64,000 bases of DNA from Phycisphaerae bacterium RAS1. GTDB taxonomy: Bacteria > Planctomycetota > Phycisphaerae > UBA1845 > Fen-1342. The stretch lies in the NCBI GenBank assembly GCA_007859745.1, contig SMLU01000001.1:2728001-2792000 (forward strand), written 5' to 3'. The notes below the pieces were generated by a model that did no database searches, was not told the origin of the DNA, and saw nothing but the letters and a program-made list of their open reading frames with translations. Below are positions 33,346 through 40,567 of this stretch, in pieces. The translations under genes and the position numbers were made by a program. Position 1 is the stretch's first letter. Each line of letters starts with the position of its first letter.

Positions 33346-35295
33346 ATGTCACGAAAAAAGCACAAGAGCGCCCACCCCGCCACGCATCGCCCGGCCGCGA
33401 CTGTTGCCGCGGCGCAGCCCTCGCCCGGAGCGGCGTTCGTACTGCTTGGCGGGCTCGCGCTGCTGACCAGCGCGGGCATGTCGCTTATGCTCGCGCTGAC
33501 CAGCCTGGCAGCAGGGTTCAAGCTACCCGGCTGCGGCGCCGGCAGCGACTGCGCCCGCGCCGCCGCCAGCGCCTGGGGCAAACTGCCCGGTGTGCAATGG
33601 CCCGTGTCCTACCTTGGCCTGGCGTTTTTTCTGGCGATGCTCGCGGTCTGGCTGAGAAGCGGGGGAAACTTTGCCGGACCGGTGCGCGGAATGGTGTGGG
33701 CCGGCGGCTTTACGTCAGCGGTGTTCGTGGGAGTGATGTTCAGCAGCGGTTACGTGTGCAACTACTGCCTCGTGGCCCACCTCGCCAACTTTGCGTTTCT
33801 GGCGGTCGCGGAACTCTCGCGACGACCCGGAGCCACCCTGCCCACCGGTCAGTCGCTCGCCACTCTGCTCGGCGTCTTTATCATGGCGACGGGCGGATTG
33901 GCCATCGCCGATGTGCAGGCGCGGCGGGCCGCCGACGCTGCCGCCGCCCGGCAGCAGGATGAGACGATTCAGAAAATCACCCAGGCCGCCACGCGCCCGG
34001 CGATCGCGACGCAACCCGCGCCGGTCGCCGCGACCCGCGAGGCCGCCGCGCCCGCCGCGACGCAACCCTCCTCGTCTACGGTCGCCGCCGACGATTCGCC
34101 GGCCCGCCGGCCTTTCACCGGCCGCTATCGCCGCGGCCCCGAGAAAGCGCCGCTGCGAATAGTGATGATCACCGACTATCAGTGCCCCGATTGCCTGATG
34201 GCCGAGGGCGTGATCGATCCGCTGTCGCGCAGCCGCAGCGACATTTCGCTTTCGATCAAGCATTTCCCGTTCAACACACCCTGCAACCCGACGGCCCCCG
34301 ATCTGCATAAGAACGCCTGTTGGGCGGCCCGCGCCGCGGAGGCGGCCGGCATACTCGGCGGCGACGAAGGCTTCTTCCGCATGCACCGCTGGCTCTTCGA
34401 GCACAAGGGCAGCTTCACCGATCAGGATTTCCCGCCGGCGCTGTCGTCACTGGGTTTCGACCCGGTCGAGTTTCAGCGCGTCATGCAGACCGGCGAAACG
34501 CTGGAGCGCGTCAAGGCGGACATCGCCGAGGCGCTCGACCTGGGCATCTACATCACGCCGATGATCTTCATCAACGGCGTCGAGGTGAAGGGCTGGCGCT
34601 CGACGGTCGAGCTGGGGCAGATCATCGATCGCCTCTCCGCCGCCGCCCCGCCGCCGATGGGGCCGGAGAATGACCGTCCGCCTCTCGCGACGGCCAAGAT
34701 CATCTCCGACTGGCGCGACCAGGCGCCGCGCCAGATTCCGGAAGACAAGCAGGCATGGCCGCTCGGACCGAGCGACGCCAAGGTGCGCATCGTGCTCTTC
34801 GGCGACTACGCCGAGGAGGTGACGACGCTGGCCGACCGCGTCATCTGCGAGCTGGTCCGCAAGCGCGGCGACGTGCGCTATCACTTCCGTCCGTTTCCTT
34901 TCGACTCCGACTGCAATCCGGCGATGAAGGACAAGCGCTTTCCGATGTCCTGTCGCGCGGCGGCGGCGGCCGAGGCGGCCGGCGTCGTGGGCGGCGCGGA
35001 TGCGTTCTGGAAAATGCACGACTGGCTGATGAACAACCGCAACCAGTACGACGACGCGCGGCTGCTGCGGGCCCTCGGCGATCTGGGGCTGGACCCGGCG
35101 GCGATCAGGGCGGCGCTGGACGCGCCCGACACGAAGGCGGCGATCGAGCTCGACGGGGCGACTGGCCAGCGAATCGGCCTAAAGTCGATCCCGATGATCT
35201 TTATCAATGAGAAATTTGTCTCACGCTGGCGCGTGCCGAAGACAAACGAGTCGTTACTGGCGCAGATGCTCGACGAAGCGGCGAAGATGCCCTGA
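33346..35295 (+). CDS. VKOR-DsbA-DsbA fusion (disulfide-forming membrane protein)
   Basis: This 649-residue protein combines a disulfide-generating membrane enzyme with thioredoxin-fold partners. The N-terminal VKOR domain (about 25-160) has the loop Cys pair C63/C69 (PGCGAGSDCARAA) and the quinone-proximal active pair in VCNYCLVAH (138-141). After an Ala/Thr/Pro linker comes a DsbA-like domain (about 265-430) with DYQCPDC (279-282) and cis-Pro ITPMIF. The second DsbA-like domain (about 475-645) keeps the fold, cis-Pro SIPMIF and side Cys residues (FDSDCNP, PMSCRAA) but reads DYAEEVT where CPDC should be, so it lacks a thiol active site. The ATG at 33346 has GAGGAT upstream. It would oxidise exported Cys-rich proteins, many of which are encoded nearby; that link is inference. 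Confidence 0.9.
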   Translation: MSRKKHKSAHPATHRPAATVAAAQPSPGAAFVLLGGLALLTSAGMSLMLALTSLAAGFKLPGCGAGSDCARAAASAWGKLPGVQWPVSYLGLAFFLAMLAVWLRSGGNFAGPVRGMVWAGGFTSAVFVGVMFSSGYVCNYCLVAHLANFAFLAVAELSRRPGATLPTGQSLATLLGVFIMATGGLAIADVQARRAADAAAARQQDETIQKITQAATRPAIATQPAPVAATREAAAPAATQPSSSTVAADDSPARRPFTGRYRRGPEKAPLRIVMITDYQCPDCLMAEGVIDPLSRSRSDISLSIKHFPFNTPCNPTAPDLHKNACWAARAAEAAGILGGDEGFFRMHRWLFEHKGSFTDQDFPPALSSLGFDPVEFQRVMQTGETLERVKADIAEALDLGIYITPMIFINGVEVKGWRSTVELGQIIDRLSAAAPPPMGPENDRPPLATAKIISDWRDQAPRQIPEDKQAWPLGPSDAKVRIVLFGDYAEEVTTLADRVICELVRKRGDVRYHFRPFPFDSDCNPAMKDKRFPMSCRAAAAAEAAGVVGGADAFWKMHDWLMNNRNQYDDARLLRALGDLGLDPAAIRAALDAPDTKAAIELDGATGQRIGLKSIPMIFINEKFVSRWRVPKTNESLLAQMLDEAAKMP

Positions 35296-35320
35296 GCGGC
35301 GAGCGGGGTTGGACGTGAGC

Positions 35321-35440
35321 GGTCAGAACGCGACGCGCAAGCGAGCGTCCAGCCCGTCAGAACGCGAAGCGCGAGTGAGCGCGGCTGCGAAAAGCGCACC
35401 GTTCCTGGCGAACGCGCTCGCTTGCGCTTCGCGTTCTGAC
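35321..35440. repeat. Repeat cluster with inverted TCAGAACGCG arms
   Basis: Two direct copies (GTCAGAACGCGACGCGCAAG and GTCAGAACGCGAAGCGCGAG) are followed by an inverted copy (CTTGCGCTTCGCGTTCTGAC). A partial relative is at 62224-62246. The cluster occupies most of the 300-bp gap before the BamE-like gene, with no other gene seen. Confidence 0.75.
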
Positions 35441-35596
35441 AGGGCGCGCGTCCAGGCGCGCGTCCGGGGCGCGTGCCCCACTGCGGCGGCGCGGCAAACC
35501 GCCGCGAACCTCCAAACCTCCCGGCCGCGCGCGTGTCGAACTTCTGGACAGACGTATAATGCCCCCGTCGGCTGACGGCCGATCGAGGAGTCTCAC

Positions 35597-35956
35597 ATGC
35601 TTTACCGAACCGCGCTCCCGGCTGCCGTGCTGGTTCTGGCGCTGAACGCAGGATGCCAGCGGCAGTTCACGTATGACAACTACGCCAGGATCGAGCCGCA
35701 CACCGATTCGATGGACGACGTGCTGCACTTCATCGGCAAGCCGCAGGCCGACCTGGGCGATCAGTGGTACTACGAGGACGAAGAGGACCACTACCAGGCG
35801 CGGATTTTCTTCGACGAAGAGGGGCGCGTCATCGGCAAGGAATTCATGGACGGCAAATCCGGCCGCTGGGAAGGCCACGACCCGCGCGGCGATGAAAAGC
35901 CCGCCGGTGAAGATCGCGAAAAATCCACCCGCACGCGCCGCATCGACGATGATTGA
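35597..35956 (+). CDS. Small lipoprotein with BamE/SmpA-like pattern
   Basis: This 119-residue exported lipoprotein has a signal peptide with lipobox LNAGC (Cys near residue 20) and a short domain (about 28-88). The order, a helix with MDDVLHFIGKPQADLGDQW, then YYEDEEDHYQARIFFDEEGRV, resembles the two-helix, three-strand BamE/SmpA fold used in outer-membrane assembly. An acidic and basic tail follows (GDEKPAGEDREKSTRTRRID). The ATG at 35597 follows GATCGAGGAG. The BamE assignment is by pattern only; it could be another SmpA-like lipoprotein. Confidence 0.6.
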   Translation: MLYRTALPAAVLVLALNAGCQRQFTYDNYARIEPHTDSMDDVLHFIGKPQADLGDQWYYEDEEDHYQARIFFDEEGRVIGKEFMDGKSGRWEGHDPRGDEKPAGEDREKSTRTRRIDDD

Positions 35957-36070
35957 GAGTGGCGCGGGCTGTCGGCACGCTCAAGCCGCTGCGGTCCGGG
36001 TCTGGCCCAGGCCCGAGTTTTCCGGCTCGACGGCTTGACCGACCCTCCGGCTCCGCGCGACGATCGCCGC

Positions 36071-37264
36071 ATGGCCGATCGCCGAATCGAACTCGACGTC
36101 CTGGTTTTCGGCGGCGGCGCGGCGGCGCTGTGGACGCTCGATGAACTGGTCCGCGCCGGCCACGCCGCCGCCGCGATCGAGTCGAAGCGTCTCGGAGAGC
36201 CGCAAACCGTCTGCGCCCAGGGGATCATCCACGGCGGCTTGAAATACACGCTCGACGGCGGGCTGAGTGAATCCGCCGAGGCCATTCGCGAAATGCCCGG
36301 CGTGTGGCGCGCGTGCCTCGCCGGCCGGCGGCAGCCCGATCTGCGGCGAACGCGGGTGCGCAGCGAAAGCTGCCTGCTGTGGCGAACGCGGACGTGGAAA
36401 AGCTGGGCCGGAATGGTCGGGGCGAAGGTGGGGTTGCGCGTCGCGCCCGTGCCGCTCGAACGAGAAGACTGGCCGGCGATCCTGCACGGCTGCCCCGGCG
36501 AGGTCTACCGCCTGGATGAACAGGTGATTGACCCCGTCAGCCTGCTCAGCGACTTCGCGACAACGCACGCGACGAGGCTGGTCGCCGCCGCGGCCCGGCC
36601 GCCAGAATTCACGAACGAAACCGGCCGCGTCACGGTTCAAATTCAACTGTCCGACGGGCGGCCGGCCAGTTTTCAGGCCTCGACCGTCATCTTCGCCGCT
36701 GGCGAGGGGAACGCCGCACTTCGCGTTTCAGCCGGCCTCGGCAGCGACGCCATGCAGCGCCGTCCGCTGCACATGGCGATGGTCCGCGGCGACCTGCCGC
36801 CGCTCAACGGTCATTGCGTGGACGGCGGCGCCACGCGCGTCACCATCACCAGCGATACGGACTCCGGCGGGAGAACGGTCTGGCAACTCGGCGGTCAGAT
36901 TTCGGAAGCAGGCGTTTCGGAATCGCGCGACGAGCTGATTCATCGGTCGCGCCGTGAGCTGGAAGAAGTGATCCCCGGAATCGCGCTGGATCACGCCGAG
37001 TGGGCGACCTATCGCGTGGACCGGGCCGAGGCCGCGGCCGGCGGAAAGCGGCCGGCCGACGTGTCCATCTTGCGTGATGGTCCGTTCCTGACCGCCTGGC
37101 CGACCAAGATGGCCCTGGCCCCGCACCTGGCGGAGAAAATCGTCCGGCTGCTTCCGCCGCCGCGCGTCGCGACTAACATGCCGACCATCCCGTCGGAGTG
37201 GCCGCGGCCGGGCGTCGCCGCGCCGCCATGGGAATGGGAGCTGCCGTGGTCCGTCGTCCGCTAG
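36071..37264 (+). CDS. FAD-dependent amine/2-hydroxy-acid oxidoreductase (DAO family)
   Basis: This 397-residue oxidoreductase of the DadA/GlpD/glycine-oxidase family has an N-terminal FAD-binding GGG motif in LDVLVFGGGAAALWTLDEL, a second conserved segment with QGIIHGGLKYTL (the family HGG motif), and a late VSILRDGPFLTAWPTKMALA close to the FAD. The dinucleotide motif has A where GxGxxG usually has its last G, which many DAO members tolerate. No obvious ribosome site precedes the ATG at 36071; a TTG at 36035 would add 12 residues. The last 19 bp overlap the aldo-keto reductase gene, so the two are probably co-translated. The substrate is unknown. Confidence 0.75.
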   Translation: MADRRIELDVLVFGGGAAALWTLDELVRAGHAAAAIESKRLGEPQTVCAQGIIHGGLKYTLDGGLSESAEAIREMPGVWRACLAGRRQPDLRRTRVRSESCLLWRTRTWKSWAGMVGAKVGLRVAPVPLEREDWPAILHGCPGEVYRLDEQVIDPVSLLSDFATTHATRLVAAAARPPEFTNETGRVTVQIQLSDGRPASFQASTVIFAAGEGNAALRVSAGLGSDAMQRRPLHMAMVRGDLPPLNGHCVDGGATRVTITSDTDSGGRTVWQLGGQISEAGVSESRDELIHRSRRELEEVIPGIALDHAEWATYRVDRAEAAAGGKRPADVSILRDGPFLTAWPTKMALAPHLAEKIVRLLPPPRVATNMPTIPSEWPRPGVAAPPWEWELPWSVVR

Positions 37265-38010
37265 GCCAATCGGGACTGAACGTGACGCCCGTTGGCTTCG
37301 GCGCCTTCAAGATCGGCCGCAACGAGGGCATCAAGTATCCGCACGGATATGAGCTGCCTGACGACCGGACCGTCGAGAAGTTGCTGAACGGCGTGCTCGA
37401 CCTGGGGATCAACTACATCGACACGGCTCCGGCGTACGGGCTGAGCGAGGAGCGCATCGGCCGGTGTATCGCTCATCGCCGCGGCGAGCTCGTGCTCTCG
37501 ACCAAGGTGGGCGAGACGTTTGAGAACGGCCGATCGACCTACGATTTTTCGAAGGCGGCGATCGAGAGCAGCGTCGCGCGAAGCCTGAAGCGGCTGCGCT
37601 GCGACTACGTCGATATCGTCTTCATTCACGCCAGCGCCGACGACCTGGCGATTCTGCGCGAGACGCCGGTGATTGAGGCGCTGCTGGCGCTGCGGCGGCG
37701 CGGGTTGGCGCGGGCGGTCGGGCTTTCCGGCAAGACGGTGGCGGCCGCCGAGGCGGCGATCGCGTGGGCGGACGTGCTGATGATCGAGTATCACGCGCTG
37801 GACCGGTCGCATGCCGGCGTGATGAGCCGGGCCGGGGCGGCGGGCGTGGGCGTCGTGGTGAAAAAGGGGCTGGCGTCGGGCCGGTTGCCGGCGCGCGAGG
37901 CGATCCCGTTCGCGCTGGCGGCGCCGGGTGTCGGCAGCCTTGTGGTCGGCGGTCTGAGTCTCGATCATCTGCGCGAGAACGTGCGCCTTGCCGAGGAGGT
38001 CCTGAAATGA
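37246..38010 (+). CDS. Aldo/keto reductase
   Basis: This 254-residue NADPH-dependent reductase folds as a TIM barrel. It has the family start VRRPLGQSGLNVTPVGFG, the catalytic Asp/Tyr segment NYIDTAPAYGLSEERIG, the Lys in LSTKVGETFE and the His in DIVFIHASADD. The GTG at 37246 is chosen because it gives exactly this start and follows GGGAG by five bases; ATG at 37234 and 37228 are possible alternatives. It overlaps the preceding FAD gene by 19 bp and shares ATGA with the next gene. The trio probably forms an operon, with the FAD enzyme supplying or using a carbonyl product. Confidence 0.88.
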   Translation: MVRRPLGQSGLNVTPVGFGAFKIGRNEGIKYPHGYELPDDRTVEKLLNGVLDLGINYIDTAPAYGLSEERIGRCIAHRRGELVLSTKVGETFENGRSTYDFSKAAIESSVARSLKRLRCDYVDIVFIHASADDLAILRETPVIEALLALRRRGLARAVGLSGKTVAAAEAAIAWADVLMIEYHALDRSHAGVMSRAGAAGVGVVVKKGLASGRLPAREAIPFALAAPGVGSLVVGGLSLDHLRENVRLAEEVLK

Positions 38011-38372
38011 CCGAGCCGCGCGATACCGATGCAATGGCCGAATGGGGCGCGCCGCCTTCCCCCGCCGCGGATAGTGATCGCGGCCGGCCCGACGCATTGG
38101 CCGAGGCCTTCGAGCGGCTGGAGCGGATGGAGCGGCTGCTGCAGAGCATCCGCGCCGGGCTGGACGCGGCCGCGCGTGAGCAGCGGCACGAGCAATTCTC
38201 CACGCGGCGTCTGGTGGGGGCGGTCTTGCAGACGCTGGTAGGGGGGCTGGTGGGGCTGGCGATCCTGGACTGGATGTTCAACGCCGCCCCGGCGGCGATG
38301 TACACCAAGCTCGCCTTTGCGGGGGTGTTTCAGTTGGCGGCGCTGACGGCGTTCACCACGATGCGGCGGTAG
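38007..38372 (+). CDS. Small coiled-coil membrane protein
   Basis: The protein has 121 residues. An acidic N-terminus is followed by an amphipathic coiled-coil helix (AEAFERLERMERLLQSIRAG) and two membrane helices (about 75-90 and 98-116). Its ATG overlaps the stop of the aldo-keto reductase in ATGA, so translation is coupled. The stop codon TAG is formed by the first bases of the adjacent 27-bp REP array (GTAGCGG...). I recognise no family; a membrane anchor or accessory role for the upstream enzymes is only inference. Confidence 0.7.
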   Translation: MTEPRDTDAMAEWGAPPSPAADSDRGRPDALAEAFERLERMERLLQSIRAGLDAAAREQRHEQFSTRRLVGAVLQTLVGGLVGLAILDWMFNAAPAAMYTKLAFAGVFQLAALTAFTTMRR

Positions 38373-38557
38373 CGGCCGGCCCCCGGGCCGGCGGGGTAGC
38401 GGCCGGCCCCCGGGCCGGCGGGGTAGCGGCCGGCCCCCGTGCCGGCGAGGTAGCGGCCGGCCCCCGTGCCGGCGGGGTAGCGGCCGGCCCCCGGGCCGGC
38501 GGGGTAGCGGCCGGCCCCCGTGCCGGCGAGGTAGCGGCCGGCCCCCGTGCCGGCCGT
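38369..38557. repeat. Seven-copy 27-bp palindromic (REP) tandem array
   Basis: Seven units of GTAGCGGCCGGCCCCCGGGC plus CGGCGGG, alternating GGG and GTG centres, start at 38369, 38396, 38423, 38450, 38477, 38504 and 38531. Each unit folds on its own (GGCCGGC/GCCGGC). There are no unique spacers, so it is not a CRISPR array. The array sits directly next to a RAYT remnant, as REP repeats do. Confidence 0.9.
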
Positions 38558-38573
38558 AGATGGCGCGAAGACG

Positions 38574-38890
38574 TCAAACCTCAACAAAAACCTTCGTCCA
38601 CCGCCAATCCTGCCACCGTTCAACCAGCCCGGCACGCACCGGGTTGTTGATGATGTACGTCAGGATCCTGACAATCGTCTCGTCCTGAGACCGCCGCGCG
38701 CATGGTATGCGAAAACATCATTCGTGAACGGATGACCCTGCGCTGCACACAGCGTCAGCGAGACCGCATTGGGGCCGGAGTAGTCGAAGTCTGGCAGGCG
38801 AACGGCGCGGGATTGTCCGTACGTCTTCAGATCGCGGAGGGGGACGTTCCTGGGGTGATGCATGATTTGTTCGCGTTCCACGGCCGGCAC
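38574..38890 (-). pseudogene. Remnant of a REP-associated tyrosine transposase (RAYT)
   Basis: The N-terminal part reads SRAVRLPDFDYSGPNAVSLT and QGHPFTNDVFA, as in RAYT/TnpA-REP proteins. After a frame change and deletion, the C-terminal family block reads YIINNPVRAGLVERWQDW and then WTKVFVEV and a stop at 38574. The catalytic middle (HUH motif, usually HxH after MPDH or MPNH, and the tyrosine) is missing, so the gene is dead. It is flanked by REP palindromes in inverted orientation (38369-38557 and 38880-38907), the normal RAYT arrangement. Intact relatives are usually about 150-200 residues. Confidence 0.8.
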
Positions 38891-38907
38891 GGGGGCCGGC
38901 CGCTACC
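38880..38907. repeat. REP unit in inverted orientation beside the RAYT remnant
   Basis: CGGCCGGCACGGGGGCCGGC plus CGCTAC is the reverse complement of the GTG-type unit in the array at 38369. Together they bracket the transposase remnant. A further lone unit is at 57608-57633. Confidence 0.85.
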
Positions 38908-38923
38908 GACACCGGGCAGCCGT

Positions 38924-39814
38924 CTACTTGCCGCAATCGGTGAGCGGCAGGGACGGATCGACCGCGACGGCGACGTCCAGCGAATCGGCCAGCGCGATCA
39001 GGTCTTCACGCGGCATGCGCGCGCAGATGGCGTAGCTGATGTTGCATTCATCCCACTTGATCACCACGAAGTCGCCTTCCATCGCGGCGATTTCGAACTG
39101 CCGCGGCGCGGCGCGGCGCTGCTCGCAACCTGCGGCCGGGAGGCACCCGCCCAACCGGATCGGCCGCTCCAGCACGAAGAACGAGAGCACGGCCGTGGCG
39201 CCGTCGTCGCGGACATAGTGAGCGTGGACGGCGGCGAGGCTCTTGCAGGGTGTGCACGGGCAGCCGCCGGCCAGCCGGTAACCGCGGTCTGACAGGTCCG
39301 GAAGGTGGACGGCGTGCTTCACTTCCTTGGAAACTTCGACATCCACGTCACGAATCGACTTGCCGGCCAGCTCCAGCAGATCGTGGTGATGCCGCAATGC
39401 GCAGTTGTCAAAAATACCTTTGAACGCATCCGGCATGACGAGCATGGCCTGATTGGCCTGGCTGCCGCTGCCGGGGCCGCGGTAAATCCAATCGGTATTT
39501 TGCGTGACGAGAACCGCGAGCAGAATTGCGGCGGCAAGTCCCAGGGCGCTTCCCGCGAAGAGCCTGATCCGCCGCGCGCGTGCCGCGACCGCGGCGAGGG
39601 CGATGCGTCCGCGCAGCCGATCAGCTAGTCCTGCCGGACAGCAATCGCGCTGCGTCACGCGCAGGCAGCAGCGCCGCAGCGCCTGCCAGCGGGCGACTTC
39701 GGCCAGCGCTTCAGGATTGGCGCCGACGTGCGCCTCAACCGACGGGCGCGCAGCGGCCTCGAGCTCGCCATCGGCGTAGCGGGCAAGCTGGTCTGGCAGG
39801 TCGCGCTCGTTCAT
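38924..39814 (-). CDS. Anti-sigma factor with Cys-rich extracytoplasmic domain
   Basis: This 296-residue single-span membrane protein probably inhibits the upstream ECF sigma factor. The N-terminus (about 1-75) is the cytoplasmic anti-sigma part (DQLARYADGELEAAARPSVE). One hydrophobic helix lies at about 82-105 (LFAGSALGLAAAILLAVLV). The outer domain has clusters CPCTPCKSL and GGCLPAAGC, suggesting metal or redox sensing. The usual HxxxCxxC zinc motif of many anti-sigmas is not present in the cytoplasmic part. Its ATG overlaps the sigma gene stop in ATGA, so the two are made together. The signal it senses is unknown. Confidence 0.8.
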   Translation of the reverse strand: MNERDLPDQLARYADGELEAAARPSVEAHVGANPEALAEVARWQALRRCCLRVTQRDCCPAGLADRLRGRIALAAVAARARRIRLFAGSALGLAAAILLAVLVTQNTDWIYRGPGSGSQANQAMLVMPDAFKGIFDNCALRHHHDLLELAGKSIRDVDVEVSKEVKHAVHLPDLSDRGYRLAGGCPCTPCKSLAAVHAHYVRDDGATAVLSFFVLERPIRLGGCLPAAGCEQRRAAPRQFEIAAMEGDFVVIKWDECNISYAICARMPREDLIALADSLDVAVAVDPSLPLTDCGK

Positions 39815-40377
39815 TCGTCGCTTCTCGATGCCGGAGTCAGACGCTGCTCCTTGGCGAAGTTGCTGAGGCTTCGGATCACCTGCTGCCGCCCGCGATGCAG
39901 GCGGCTCATCACGGTGCCGATGGGCACGCTGAGCGTATCGGCTATCTCCTGATAACTCATCTCCATGCTGGCCCACAGGAGCAGCACGGAACGAAATTCC
40001 ACCGGCAGCGCGTCAATGGCACGCTTTACTTCCTCATCAACGCGCTCATAGTCCAACTCAGGCGGACTCTCGGAACCCAGATCGCCCGAATCGGCGTGAA
40101 TCTGGTCGAGAGCCTGCTGATCCGCCGCCACGGGCGTCCGCTTGGCGCGGACCTGACGGTTCAGAAAGGCGTTGTAGAGGATCTTCAGCAGCCAGGGCCG
40201 GACGCCGAACTCGCGCTCCTCGAAGCGCCCAAAGGCCTTGTAGGCCTTCAGGTATGCTTCCTGGACCAGATCCTCAGCTTCGTGCTCGTCGCGCGTAAGC
40301 CGCCGTGCGAAACGATAAATCGCCTCGGCATGCGGCAATGCCAGCGCCTCGAACGACTTATCATCCCGTACAGGCAT
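39811..40377 (-). CDS. ECF-type RNA polymerase sigma factor
   Basis: This 188-residue alternative sigma factor has region 2 (about 12-75) with YRFARRLTRDEHEAEDLVQE and VRPWLLKILYNAFLNRQ, and region 4 (about 115-175) with ALPVEFRSVLLLWASMEMSY and SVPIGTVMSRLHRGRQQ. The two regions are joined by an acidic linker, and regions 1 and 3 are absent as in ECF factors. It is translated just before, and coupled to, the membrane anti-sigma at 38924-39814. The promoter and regulon cannot be told from this window. Confidence 0.93.
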   Translation of the reverse strand: MPVRDDKSFEALALPHAEAIYRFARRLTRDEHEAEDLVQEAYLKAYKAFGRFEEREFGVRPWLLKILYNAFLNRQVRAKRTPVAADQQALDQIHADSGDLGSESPPELDYERVDEEVKRAIDALPVEFRSVLLLWASMEMSYQEIADTLSVPIGTVMSRLHRGRQQVIRSLSNFAKEQRLTPASRSDE

Positions 40378-40567
40378 CGTTCGACGCCGGCCGCAATCGA
40401 CCGTCTCACTGGGTTAACCGGTACGAGGCGAACACAATTCCCGCAAGCTTGGCCCGATGGCGATTATCGTGACGAAAAGGCCAGCACAATTATCGGTCCA
40501 ATGCGCCCTGCTCTCGGTAGTTCGGACTCGGCGAGTGCCCGTGGGCGCTCGCCGGCAGGCGGAAAAA

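Noticed and set aside
38369..38557. Possible CRISPR array
   Set aside because: The units are back to back with no unique spacers and are palindromic; no cas genes.
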